NCBI GenBank assembly: GCA_938003835.1
Contig: CALKXJ010000002.1
Coordinates: 124,001-188,000, forward strand
DNA: 64,000 nt
DNA from: an uncultured Bryobacteraceae bacterium
Lineage (GTDB): Bacteria > Acidobacteriota > Terriglobia > Bryobacterales > Bryobacteraceae
Direction of reading: 5' to 3'
Below, piece after piece: positions 32,647-41,088 of the stretch (position 1 is the first letter of the stretch; each line of letters starts with the position of its first letter). Position numbers and translations under genes: made by a program. The notes beneath the pieces were generated by a model. That model was not told the origin of the DNA, made no database searches, and was given only the letters and a program-made list of their open reading frames with translations.

Positions 32647-33512
32647 GACTTCTCCTTGGACCAGGTTTCAAAGCGTTTGTCGAGCATCCCAGCATGCGCC
32701 GTACCGGCAAAGGCCAGCACGCCCCAGCGGAAGCGCAGACGCTGGCCGGGCGCGAGCGAGAACGGCTCCCGGAAGGTCGGCGCGGCGCTCAGATAGCCGA
32801 ACGGTTGGTTCATAACAAAAAACGCGTTGGGGTGGCGCGGATTCGAAGGGTGGTCGAACAGCGCCACGCCGGCGCCCGCGGCCCAGTAGGCGCACCAGCG
32901 GGCCGGCTCGCCGTTGGCCGCTTCGATCGCCGACGTGCCGCGCGAGTTGAGCGCCTGGCCGCCGTTCATCTCCGGCGTCACGCGGACGCCAAGGCCGTTG
33001 TAGACGTGCTTGCCGGCGGCGAGCTGCACCGCCATAGCCGCCTCAAACTCGCTCCCCCATTCCAGCCAGGTGCCGTCGCGATCCGGCGGCGGCACGCGCA
33101 ACCTGCGGCGTTCGACCAGAAGAAGTTTGCCGTCGGCGATCCAGTGATTCACCGCGACGATTTCGGCCGCACGGGTCGCCTGGCGGCGCTCGAAGCGCTG
33201 GTGGACGATTTGCCCGTGCGGTGCAGGATTCACCTCACCCCAGAAGTCGAATCCGTTCACCTCTGACCAGGCGACCATCAGGCCGCGGTGATGCACATGA
33301 TCCTCCGGTCCGTCGAGTGTTACGGGCCGGCCATCCGGCAGGCAGAGCGGGTGGACGTAGGTCTTGGGGCGAGCGGCGCTGTAACGGTAAGCGGCAAGCA
33401 ACGTGCCGCCCGCGAGCACCTCGAGCCTCTCGCCGGGAACGTCCACGAGACGCAGGGGCCCGGCAGCGAAGGCCGGCGCGGCGGCCAGAAGCAGGTCTCG
33501 GCGGCGCAGCAT
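32643..33512 (-). CDS. Exported DUF6807 (PmoA-like) protein
   Basis: 289 residues. It starts with LRRRDLLLAAAPAFAAG, a twin-arginine-like or Sec signal. The mature part carries the family hallmarks: KTYVHPLCLPDGRPVT, DHVHHRGLMVAW, FDFWGE, GVRVTPEMNGGQ and FDHPSNPRHPN, all characteristic of DUF6807, sometimes labelled methane-oxygenase PmoA-like by old annotation. It has nothing to do with particulate methane monooxygenase. The His-rich DHVHHRG motif suggests a metal or sugar site, but activity is not established. It lies between two Gfo/Idh/MocA genes (3-base gap upstream, 4-base overlap downstream), which ties it to sugar oxidation. Confidence 0.85.
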   Translation of the reverse strand: MLRRRDLLLAAAPAFAAGPLRLVDVPGERLEVLAGGTLLAAYRYSAARPKTYVHPLCLPDGRPVTLDGPEDHVHHRGLMVAWSEVNGFDFWGEVNPAPHGQIVHQRFERRQATRAAEIVAVNHWIADGKLLLVERRRLRVPPPDRDGTWLEWGSEFEAAMAVQLAAGKHVYNGLGVRVTPEMNGGQALNSRGTSAIEAANGEPARWCAYWAAGAGVALFDHPSNPRHPNAFFVMNQPFGYLSAAPTFREPFSLAPGQRLRFRWGVLAFAGTAHAGMLDKRFETWSKEKS

Positions 33513-33515
33513 CTC

Positions 33516-34730
33516 TCACCCCAAGCGGATCGACTCGGTGGCGGCGTCAAAGTACGCCACCTTGCCATGGACGTAGGAAAGCATCGACATGATGAGCGGG
33601 ACCTGCACGCGGTAACCGAGCTCGATGTCGCAGTTGGGCGGCTTACGGCTGCGCATCGACTGGAGGAAGTTTTTCATGTGCTCCCGGTCGGAGTTGAGGT
33701 AACCGACTCTGCGCCGGCCTTTCGACGAAGTGGGCGACGGTTCAATTTCGAAGCCGCCGTCGGCAAAGGTGATTGTGCCTTCCGTGCCGCGGATGACGGT
33801 GTCGATGCCGCTCGCGTTCGTGATGGTGCCTAGGATGGCGACGGTGAGCTTCTCCGGATACTCAATCAGCAGGTCGAACGTATCCGGCACGTCGCGCTCG
33901 CCGTTGTAGACCCAGCGGCCGCCGACGGCGACGACCTTCACCGGCAATCCGACGCCCAGGACCTTGAAAAGCCGGGTCATTGGGTGAGGATAAAGGTCGG
34001 TGGCCGGCCCGCCGGAGTAATCCATGTACATGCGCCACTGGAAAAAACGGGAGACCGAAAAAGGCCGTTGCGGGGCGTCGGCCTGAAAGATGTCCCAATC
34101 CAGATCGGGCCCGACCGTCAGGTTGGGATCCTCCACCGGCATGCCCCGCTCGCCCGAGTCGCCGAAGCGGAAGTAGCCGCTCTGGGCATGCGTGATGCGC
34201 CCGATGGCGCCCTGGCGCACCATTTCAGCAGCACGCAACCAGAGCGGATCAGAGACCCATTGAGCGCCCACCTGGAAGATGTTCTTCCGTGCGCGCACTT
34301 CGCGCACCAGCTCCTTGAGTGGCTCGAACTGCTGCCAGTGGGTGAGCGGCTTCTCGCAGTAGATGTCCTTGCCGGCGCGCGTGGCCTCGAGCGCGTTGTA
34401 GACGTGGGCGCGGTCCGGCGTGGCGATGATGACGCCTTTGACGCGCGGATCGGCAACCAGCTCGGAGACCCGCGCGTAGGCCTTAGCCGAGAACTTCTGC
34501 GCCACGCGCTCCCGGCGAGGCCGGTAGATGTCGCAAACGGCGACCAGCTCGACCGGCTCGCCTTCGGCGGCAAGGGCCTGCACCACGCTGGCCAGATAGG
34601 CCCCGCGCCCGCCGCAGCCGATCAATCCGATGCCGAGTTTTTCGCCGGTCGTTTGCATGGGGGCGCTCGCCGGGACCCCAGCGGCGCCAGTTGCGGCGAG
34701 TCCATGAAGAAAACGGCGTCTGGTAGGCAT
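33516..34730 (-). CDS. Tat-exported Gfo/Idh/MocA oxidoreductase
   Basis: 404 residues with a clear twin-arginine signal (PTRRRFLHGLAATGAAG). The mature domain has a Rossmann start (GIGLIGCGGRGAYLA), VCDIYRPRRERV, ATPDRAHVYNALEA and the catalytic-lysine motif IYCEKPLTHW. The C-terminal half carries YSGGPATDLYPHPM and GTITFADGGFE. Tat export implies folding with bound NAD(P) before export. Since no cofactor recycling is known in the periplasm, such enzymes may keep a tightly bound cofactor as in glucose-fructose oxidoreductase. First gene of a three-gene operon with the DUF6807 and cytoplasmic Gfo/Idh/MocA genes. Confidence 0.9.
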   Translation of the reverse strand: MPTRRRFLHGLAATGAAGVPASAPMQTTGEKLGIGLIGCGGRGAYLASVVQALAAEGEPVELVAVCDIYRPRRERVAQKFSAKAYARVSELVADPRVKGVIIATPDRAHVYNALEATRAGKDIYCEKPLTHWQQFEPLKELVREVRARKNIFQVGAQWVSDPLWLRAAEMVRQGAIGRITHAQSGYFRFGDSGERGMPVEDPNLTVGPDLDWDIFQADAPQRPFSVSRFFQWRMYMDYSGGPATDLYPHPMTRLFKVLGVGLPVKVVAVGGRWVYNGERDVPDTFDLLIEYPEKLTVAILGTITNASGIDTVIRGTEGTITFADGGFEIEPSPTSSKGRRRVGYLNSDREHMKNFLQSMRSRKPPNCDIELGYRVQVPLIMSMLSYVHGKVAYFDAATESIRLG

Positions 34731-34779
34731 GGCGATTCCACCCTGACCAGACTAGCAAGGAGAGCCGGGCTTTGCGGAG

Positions 34780-34836
34780 AGGCAGGGACCATTCCCGGTA
34801 AGCTTCTGCCGCAGCTCACCGAGGCGGTCCCTGCCT
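34780..34836. terminator. Large two-part hairpin downstream of the TonB receptor gene
   Basis: AGGCAGGGACC (34780-34790) and GGTCCCTGCCT (34826-34836) are perfectly complementary over 11 bp. The 35 bases between contain a second nested pairing (CGGTaAGC with GCTcACCG). The structure lies 10 bases after the receptor stop (minus strand) and ends 50 bases before the next gene on the same strand. It probably terminates or protects the receptor mRNA. No clear T-tract. Confidence 0.6.
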
Positions 34837-34845
34837 GCTTCCGAT

Positions 34846-37800
34846 TCAGAAGCTCAGCCGCAGACCGAAACGGAACTGGCGCTCCGAAGGGGTCGCCAGC
34901 GCCGTCAGGGTGCTCGTAATCGAGGAGAAGTTGTTCAGGGCCTGGACGGTCCCGTCGGGGTTCAGGCGCAGGGCAGCCACGTTGGCCGACGGGTTGGCGA
35001 ATTTGGGCGTGTTGGTGGCGTTGAAGGCCTCGGCGCGAAACTCCAGCTTCCATCGCTCCGTCAGCGCAAAGCTCCGGAACAGGCTCAGATCAAGATTCCA
35101 CAGGCCGGGGCCGCGCATCGTGTTGCGCCCGGTGGTGCCGAAACGCACTCCGGTGGGCTGGCGGAACGCCAGCGGGTCGAACCAGGTCTTGTTCGGTCCG
35201 ATTTCGCCAATGATGCGGACCTTGCCGGGGACCACCTGGTCGGCCGTCTGGACGCTGCCGGGCATGTTCAGCTCGGCGCCGGAAGCCACGACAGTGAACG
35301 GTAGTCCGCTATAGGCGGCGAAGGTGCCGTTGGTCTGCCAGCCGCGCAACAACCAGGAGGCCGGCCCGCTCTGCGCCCAGGTTTTGCCGGGACCGAAGGG
35401 CAACTCGTAGAGGAAGCCCATCGTGAACATCTGCGTGCGGTCGTAGCCCGCGACGGCGCGGTTGCGGCGGATCGCCGGCAGCCAGTTCGTCAGCGGCATG
35501 CCGGCCCAGCCGGTGTCGTCGGTCATGTTGATGGTCTTCGACCAGGTGTAGGCGCCCTTCAAGAACAGGCCGCGGCTGAACTGCCGGTTGATGGCCACCT
35601 GCATGGCATGATAGTTGCCGCTGATCCAGCCGTCCCACATGTTGGCCGCGATCCGCCTGCCCTGGGTGGCGGCCAGCGGACGCCCGGCGGGACCGCCACC
35701 GGGAGGCGCCGCGTTGATGTCCCGATCCGCCAACTGGTGTACGACCTGCGTGCCGACGTAAGCGATCGAGGTAACGATATCGCTGACCCAGCGACGCTCC
35801 ACCGTGAAGTTCCACGATTGGATATAGCCGCGATGAATCTGACCGCCCCAAGGACTCCGTGGACCCATGTCGACCGAAGGCGGCAGCGGGAGGATGCCCC
35901 GGCTGATATCCGGCAGCGGGATTGCGGGAATGCCCCGGTCCAGCGTCGTCACGGGCAGATAGGGGCTGTCGGTGGGAAAGGTAGCGCCGATGGTGGCCGG
36001 ATACAATCCTCGCAGGGGGCGCGAGAATGGGAGCGGATCATAGGTGATGCCATAGCCGCTGCGCACCACGGTATTCTCCGTCAGGCGCCAGGCGAAGCCC
36101 ACGCGCGGCGCGAACAGCTTCTTGCTGACGCTGATGCCCACGTTGTCCGGGTTGCCGCCGATGCGCCCCAGATAGACCAGGTTGGTCGCCGGATCCCAGC
36201 GCTCGATGCCGCGGTCGCGCCGCGTAATCAGCGGATAGTACTCGTAGCGCAGGCCGAGGTTGAGCGTGAGATTGCGCGTGAGCTGCCAGCGGTCGCGGAC
36301 ATACCAGCCGAACTGCCACTCGCGGTTGGTCATCTCGAAGAACTGGACCGCCTTGGACATGAAGGTCGGCAGGCCGAGCAGGAAGCCGGCGTACTGGTTC
36401 AGATAGTTGGCCGTGTAGCCGCGCGTGCCGGTCGCGTCGCCGCCGAATTCGATATAGCCGCGCGGGCCGTTGCTGATCTCCGGCTGCCAATGATCGAGGT
36501 GATAGCGCACCAGATCGAAGCCCCAGCGCAGCTCGTGCGCTCCGCGAATGTTGGTCGCGTTCGTCGTGTAGGTGTAGGCCCGCTCCCGGCGGAACAGCGG
36601 CTGCCAGCCGTAAATATTGCCCCACGAGGTGAAGCCATGAACGATGGTCGGCATCCCGCTGTAGCAGGCGCCGTTGGCCGCCGGCGGGCAGGCCTTCTTG
36701 ACCTGCTCGGCGCCGCCGGCAAAGCCGGTCACCACCGGATCGTTCGTATTCGGGATCCCCCAGACCTCCGAGCCGATGTTTTTGCCGTGGTCCGGGCCGA
36801 CGACGCTCTGGTCGAATTTGGTGAAGGCAAAGGTGCTGTCCAGCACCAGCGTGGGCGACACGGTCCAGGTGTGGCCGAAGGTCATGATGTTGACGTTGGT
36901 GTCGCCCGTACCCACGCCGGCGCGGCTCAGACCGGGGCCTCCCACTTCACCCAGCGCGAAGACCGAATTCACCGGCGCGTCCATCCGGCTGTACTTGCCC
37001 CAGATGGCCAAAGCCGCGCGCGGGTTCCAGTTGATCTTGGCATCGTAGTTCTTCCGGTCCAGTTTTTCCGTGCCCGAGTTGAAGTAATTGCTCAACGTCC
37101 CTTGCGAGACGCCGGGCAGGTTCGGCAGCGGGGCCTTCTCCTGCACCCGCCGGCTGATCGGGCTGATGCGTGCCGCCGGGATCTGGTTGTTTGGAAACGG
37201 CAAGCGGTTGCTTCCGTCCGGATTGCCCGTCGCCGGGTCGTAGATCGTCGTCGTCAATCCGCTGAAGTTGCCGTTGCGAATCGCCTGCGTCGGTACGGAA
37301 TACGGCGAGGGCGAGATTCCGCTCCGCTCGAGCGTGGCCTCGACGCTGCCGAAGAAAAACAGCTTGTCCTTCTTGATGGGGCCGCCGAGCGTCCCGCCAA
37401 AGATGTTAAAGATCGACTTTGCCTTGCCCCGGTCCGGAGGCAAAAAGAAATTTCTTGCGCGCAAACGCTGATTGTCGTGATACTCGAACAACACTCCGTG
37501 AAATTCGTTCGTGCCGCTCTTGGTCGCCACCGTGACGGCCGCCCCGCCAGCCATGCCCTGCTCGGCGTCGAAGGAGCCGGTGGTGATGCTGACCGTATCG
37601 ATCGCCTCCACCGGCGGCACGTAAACCATGTGGTGCGGCAGCCAGACGAATACGTTGGTCGCTCCGTCGACACGGGCATTGTTGTTGTTGCGCGGCGTGC
37701 CATTGATATTCGTCGTGAGCGCCCGCGCCGGCGTATCGACCACCGCGTTTTGGAAGTTGGCCGGCGTGGCGCCCGGCACCAGGTTGATCAGGCTCTGGAA

Positions 37801-38256
37801 GTTGCGATAGTTGGCCAGCGGCAGGTTGGTGATCTCCCGGCTGGTGATCTCCGCGCGCACGTCGGACTTGTCGGTTTGCAGCATTGCCGCGGCGGCGGTG
37901 ACGGTCACCTGCTCGGTGACAGCGCCCACTTCGAGCCGCAGATCGACACGCGTCACGGCGTTGATGGACACGATGACATTTTCCTGCGTCAGGGTGCGAA
38001 ACCCCGTCGCAGAAACTCTGAGATCGTAAGTGCCGGGCAAGACGTTCGCCAGCGAGTAACGACCGGCAGGGTCCGTGGTTGTTTCCCTGGTAAGACCGGT
38101 TTCTCGGCTCGTAATCGTCACCGTGGCGTTCGGCACCACGGCGTCGGTCTGATCGACGACGCTTCCAACGATCGAACCGTAAAGGACCTGGGCGCGGACC
38201 GGCGGCACGAGAGCGATGGCCGCGGCCAACGCCGTCAAAAGGCTAACTTTTCGCAT
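34846..38256 (-). CDS. TonB-dependent receptor, Oar-like, with carboxypeptidase-regulatory domain
   Basis: 1136 residues from the ATG at 38256; GGGAG lies 8 bases upstream. Order: signal peptide (LLTALAAAIALVPPVRAQ); a CarboxypepD_reg-like beta-sandwich at residues about 25-105 (GSIVGSVVDQTDAVVPNATV, DPAGRYSLANVLPGTYDLRV); a plug-like region with the AEITSREITNLPLANYRNFQ segment; then a long beta-barrel region and a terminal aromatic residue (RFGLRLSF). Such receptors are abundant in Solibacter-type Acidobacteria and import glycans or other large substrates with TonB energy. No SusD-like partner is next to it. The neighbouring sulfatase, nagA and sugar oxidoreductases suggest glycan uptake. 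It has a consensus-like promoter upstream. Confidence 0.93.
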   Translation of the reverse strand: MRKVSLLTALAAAIALVPPVRAQVLYGSIVGSVVDQTDAVVPNATVTITSRETGLTRETTTDPAGRYSLANVLPGTYDLRVSATGFRTLTQENVIVSINAVTRVDLRLEVGAVTEQVTVTAAAAMLQTDKSDVRAEITSREITNLPLANYRNFQSLINLVPGATPANFQNAVVDTPARALTTNINGTPRNNNNARVDGATNVFVWLPHHMVYVPPVEAIDTVSITTGSFDAEQGMAGGAAVTVATKSGTNEFHGVLFEYHDNQRLRARNFFLPPDRGKAKSIFNIFGGTLGGPIKKDKLFFFGSVEATLERSGISPSPYSVPTQAIRNGNFSGLTTTIYDPATGNPDGSNRLPFPNNQIPAARISPISRRVQEKAPLPNLPGVSQGTLSNYFNSGTEKLDRKNYDAKINWNPRAALAIWGKYSRMDAPVNSVFALGEVGGPGLSRAGVGTGDTNVNIMTFGHTWTVSPTLVLDSTFAFTKFDQSVVGPDHGKNIGSEVWGIPNTNDPVVTGFAGGAEQVKKACPPAANGACYSGMPTIVHGFTSWGNIYGWQPLFRRERAYTYTTNATNIRGAHELRWGFDLVRYHLDHWQPEISNGPRGYIEFGGDATGTRGYTANYLNQYAGFLLGLPTFMSKAVQFFEMTNREWQFGWYVRDRWQLTRNLTLNLGLRYEYYPLITRRDRGIERWDPATNLVYLGRIGGNPDNVGISVSKKLFAPRVGFAWRLTENTVVRSGYGITYDPLPFSRPLRGLYPATIGATFPTDSPYLPVTTLDRGIPAIPLPDISRGILPLPPSVDMGPRSPWGGQIHRGYIQSWNFTVERRWVSDIVTSIAYVGTQVVHQLADRDINAAPPGGGPAGRPLAATQGRRIAANMWDGWISGNYHAMQVAINRQFSRGLFLKGAYTWSKTINMTDDTGWAGMPLTNWLPAIRRNRAVAGYDRTQMFTMGFLYELPFGPGKTWAQSGPASWLLRGWQTNGTFAAYSGLPFTVVASGAELNMPGSVQTADQVVPGKVRIIGEIGPNKTWFDPLAFRQPTGVRFGTTGRNTMRGPGLWNLDLSLFRSFALTERWKLEFRAEAFNATNTPKFANPSANVAALRLNPDGTVQALNNFSSITSTLTALATPSERQFRFGLRLSF

Positions 38257-38322
38257 AGTGGTGACTCCCTGGAGGAATACCCCGTAACGACACAAACTAC
38301 GTTTTTTCTAACCCCTATCCCA

Positions 38323-38351
38323 AGAATAGGTCCATAAAGCGGCTTTGTCAA
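38323..38351 (-). promoter_or_regulatory. Sigma-70-type promoter of the TonB receptor gene
   Basis: On the minus strand, TTGACA (38346-38351) is a perfect -35. It is separated by exactly 17 bases from TATTCT (38323-38328) as the -10. Initiation near 38316 gives a leader of about 60 bases to the ATG at 38256. This is one of the two best canonical promoters in the window. Confidence 0.8.
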
Positions 38352-38415
38352 GCCGTAAGCACCGGTCGTCTGTTACAGGCGTAAACGCAATTCCAAGTCC
38401 ACAATCGCCTCTCCG

Positions 38416-39843
38416 TCACCGCGGGCGGCTCCGCCCGGTGCGGCGCACATCCTCGAGCAGGCGTTCCAGGCGGGCGACGACTTCGGGATGCTTCTGGTAC
38501 AAATTCACGCTCTCGCCCGGATCCCGCTCCAGATGATAGAGTTGGCCGGCAGGCTCGCCCGGTTTGGGCTCCACCAGCCGGGGCTGGCTGAAGCCTCCGG
38601 AGCCGAGACCCCGGATCAGCTTCCAAGGTCCCTCGCGGACGGCGAACATGCCTTCCGAGGAATGGTGGATCACGGCCGGGCGGGGCTTGGCATCCTGGCG
38701 GGCCCGCAGCGCGCCCAGCATCGAGAAACTGTCTTCCGCGGCCTCCGGCGGAAGTTCGACCCCGAGAATTTCGGCGAGGGTCGCCATGAAATCCGTCAGG
38801 CATCCCAGATGGTCCGACGTGGTGCCCGGCCGGATGCGCCCCGGCCAGCGCGCTAAAAACGGAACACGATGGCCGGCCTCCCAGATGTCGGCCTTCATGC
38901 CCCGCCAGGCGGCGTTGGCGCGGTGGGCGTAACGCGCCTGATCCTCCGGCGTCCAATGCGCGCCATTGTCGCTCGTGAAAATCACGAGCGTCTCCTGAGC
39001 CAACCCCTTCTCATCGAGCGCACGGAGAATGCGCCCGAGGGCGTCGTCAGTTTCGGCGACGAAATCGCCGTAGTCGCCTGCTTTGGACTTGCCGCGAAAG
39101 CGCGGGCCGGCAAGCCAGGGCGTATGCGGGGAAGCGAAAGCAACATAGAGAAAGAACGGCCGGTCGGCGGTCTGGGATTTGATCCAGCCAACAGCCCTCT
39201 CAGTCAGCGTGGGGAGCACCTCCTCGAGGCGGAACCCGGGAGCGATCGCCCCCGGGCGCCAGAAGACGCCGCGCGGCTGGTTGCGCCCTTCAGTGCGGTC
39301 GGTGGGCAGCGCGACGGCGCGGTCGTTCTCGACGTATAAATACGGGTCCATGTCGAGCGACGCCGGGATGCCGAAAAAGTACTGGAAGCCGTGGTCCAGC
39401 GGGCCCGGTCGCAGGGGCCTGCTGTAGTCGGTCTTCTCCTGCTCGCCCAGGCCGAGGTGCCATTTGCCAATCGCCGCCGTCCGATAGCCGCGGTCGCCAA
39501 GCAGGGAGGCAACCGTCATGCGACCGGGTTCGATCAGATTTGGCGAGTAGCCCCAGAGCACGCCCCGCTCCAGCCGCGTGCGCCAGGCGTAGCGCCCGGT
39601 GAGGATGCCGTAACGCGTGGGCGTGCACACTGAAGAAGGCGAATGCATGTCGGTGAACCGTATGCCTTCGCGGGCCAGCCAGTCAGCGTGCGGCGTCGGA
39701 ATCGCCGAGTCGGGGTTGTAACAGCCCAGGTCGCCCCAGCCGAGGTCGTCGGCGAGAATGTAAACGATGTTAGGCGGCCGCCGCTCCAACGCTTCCGCAC
39801 AATGGAGGGCCGCTGCGGCGCTGAGGAACTCCCTGCGGGTCAT
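38416..39843 (-). CDS. Family S1 sulfatase with formylglycine motif
   Basis: 475 residues from the ATG at 39843. The N-terminus MTRREFLSAAAALH looks like a twin-arginine signal. Sulfatase hallmarks: NIVYILADDLGWGDLGCYN (metal-binding Asp pair), the active-site CTPTR followed by YGILTGR (Cys converted to formylglycine), KWHLG, and TSDNGAHW. It should hydrolyse sulfate esters, plausibly on a glycan or amino sugar, outside the cytoplasm. It needs an FGE-type maturase, which is not in this window. It is divergent from nagA, and the receptor gene follows on the same strand beyond a 159-base gap that contains the receptor promoter. No clear Shine-Dalgarno. Confidence 0.93.
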   Translation of the reverse strand: MTRREFLSAAAALHCAEALERRPPNIVYILADDLGWGDLGCYNPDSAIPTPHADWLAREGIRFTDMHSPSSVCTPTRYGILTGRYAWRTRLERGVLWGYSPNLIEPGRMTVASLLGDRGYRTAAIGKWHLGLGEQEKTDYSRPLRPGPLDHGFQYFFGIPASLDMDPYLYVENDRAVALPTDRTEGRNQPRGVFWRPGAIAPGFRLEEVLPTLTERAVGWIKSQTADRPFFLYVAFASPHTPWLAGPRFRGKSKAGDYGDFVAETDDALGRILRALDEKGLAQETLVIFTSDNGAHWTPEDQARYAHRANAAWRGMKADIWEAGHRVPFLARWPGRIRPGTTSDHLGCLTDFMATLAEILGVELPPEAAEDSFSMLGALRARQDAKPRPAVIHHSSEGMFAVREGPWKLIRGLGSGGFSQPRLVEPKPGEPAGQLYHLERDPGESVNLYQKHPEVVARLERLLEDVRRTGRSRPR

Positions 39844-39859
39844 GGCCGGTCTCTGCCTG

Positions 39860-39865
39860 AGTTTA
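39860..39865 (-). promoter_or_regulatory. Candidate -10 element (TAAACT) for the sulfatase
   Basis: TAAACT on the minus strand, 16 bases before the sulfatase ATG, in the 76-base divergent spacer with nagA. Weak -35. Confidence 0.25.
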
Positions 39866-39919
39866 CTACTGTCCGGCCGCGGCTTGGATGTGGGAAAGTG
39901 GTAACAGACGGCTGATGCT

Positions 39920-41068
39920 ATGACGTTGACCGGAGTGGATGTCAGCACCTCCAGCGCGGTGCGGCTCTCGTTCGACCGCGTGATTCATTCCGTGGATCCT
40001 CTGATCGGACCGGCGGCGGACCTGCCTTTTCTCGCCCCGGGTTTCATCGATCTCCAGGTGAACGGTTTCGCCGGAGTGGACTACAACTCGCCGGCGGCGC
40101 CGCAGGAGGAGATCGCCCGCTCGATTCGCGTACTTTTCTCCACCGGAGTGACGCGCTTCTTTCCGACCGTCATTACCGGCGACCCGGACGAGATGCTGGG
40201 CGCGCTGCGCAACCTGGCACGGGCACGAGCCACCTTGAAGGAGGGCGCAGCGATGGAGGGCTTCCACGTCGAGGGTCCCCACATCTCGCCCGAGGACGGC
40301 CCCCGGGGCGCCCACCCGCGCCAGTGGGTGCGCCCGCCCGATCTCGAGGAATTCAAGCGCTGGCAGGAGGCGGCCGAGGGCGCCGTGCGCCTGGTGACGC
40401 TGGCGCCGGAATGGCCCGGCGCGCCGCGCTACATCGAGGCCCTGGTCGACCAGGGCGTAGTGGTCAGCATCGGCCACACGATGGCAACCTCCGCTCAGAT
40501 CCAGGACGCCGTCCGCGCCGGCGCCACGATGTCGACGCATTTGGGCAACGGCGCGCACGCCGTCCTGCCACGCCACCCCAATTACATTTGGGACCAGCTC
40601 GCCGAGGATCGCCTGGCAGCCGGCTTCATCGCCGACGGCATTCACCTGCCGCCCTCGTTCCTCAAAGTGGCGATCCGGGCCAAAGGCGTGGAGCGGTCGG
40701 TCCTGGTGACCGACGCGGTGATGCCGGCGGGCTGCCCTCCCGGGCGGTTCACCATCGGAGGCGTCGAAATCGAGCTGCATCCGGACAATCGCGTCACCCT
40801 GGCTGGGCTGGACCGGCTGGCCGGCTCGGCCCTCCGCATGGACCGGGGCATTGAAAACCTGCAACGGCTGGCAGGTCTGGCGCTGGTCGAGGCGCTCGCC
40901 ATGGCGACGCGCAACCCGGCGCGGGTCGGGCGCATCGCGGGGCGCCAGCGCGGGCTCGAACCGGGCGAGCGGGCCGACATCGTCGAGTTCCGTCAGGATC
41001 CCGCGACCGGAAGGACCGAGATTCTCCGCACTTTCCTCGACGGAAACCTCGTCTATTCGAAGAACTGA
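39920..41068 (+). CDS. nagA: N-acetylglucosamine-6-phosphate deacetylase
   Basis: 382 residues. Amidohydrolase features of NagA in order: PGFIDLQVNGFAGVD; the metal Glu in FHVEGPH; GHTMAT and THLGNGAH, supplying the two metal His; IADGIHLP; and the catalytic Asp in LVTDAVMP. It removes acetate from GlcNAc-6-phosphate in the cytoplasm, feeding NagB, which is not in the window. The gene is divergent from a sulfatase with a 76-base spacer, so the two could be co-regulated for a sulfated or GlcNAc-containing substrate. It converges on the propeller-fusion gene at its 3' end (20-base gap). Confidence 0.9.
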   Translation: MTLTGVDVSTSSAVRLSFDRVIHSVDPLIGPAADLPFLAPGFIDLQVNGFAGVDYNSPAAPQEEIARSIRVLFSTGVTRFFPTVITGDPDEMLGALRNLARARATLKEGAAMEGFHVEGPHISPEDGPRGAHPRQWVRPPDLEEFKRWQEAAEGAVRLVTLAPEWPGAPRYIEALVDQGVVVSIGHTMATSAQIQDAVRAGATMSTHLGNGAHAVLPRHPNYIWDQLAEDRLAAGFIADGIHLPPSFLKVAIRAKGVERSVLVTDAVMPAGCPPGRFTIGGVEIELHPDNRVTLAGLDRLAGSALRMDRGIENLQRLAGLALVEALAMATRNPARVGRIAGRQRGLEPGERADIVEFRQDPATGRTEILRTFLDGNLVYSKN

Positions 41069-41088
41069 CGCCGCGGGAGCGCGGCGGC

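Noticed and set aside
32643-33512. Particulate methane monooxygenase subunit (PmoA)
   Set aside because: The PmoA label for this family is a historical naming artefact; the protein has no membrane helices and no copper-site motifs of methane monooxygenase.
35608-38337. A 909-codon open frame on the plus strand opposite the TonB receptor
   Set aside because: It mirrors the receptor codons, its sequence has no fold-like or motif pattern and an excess of Arg/His/Asp typical of antisense frames in GC-rich DNA; the receptor has full domain structure and a promoter.
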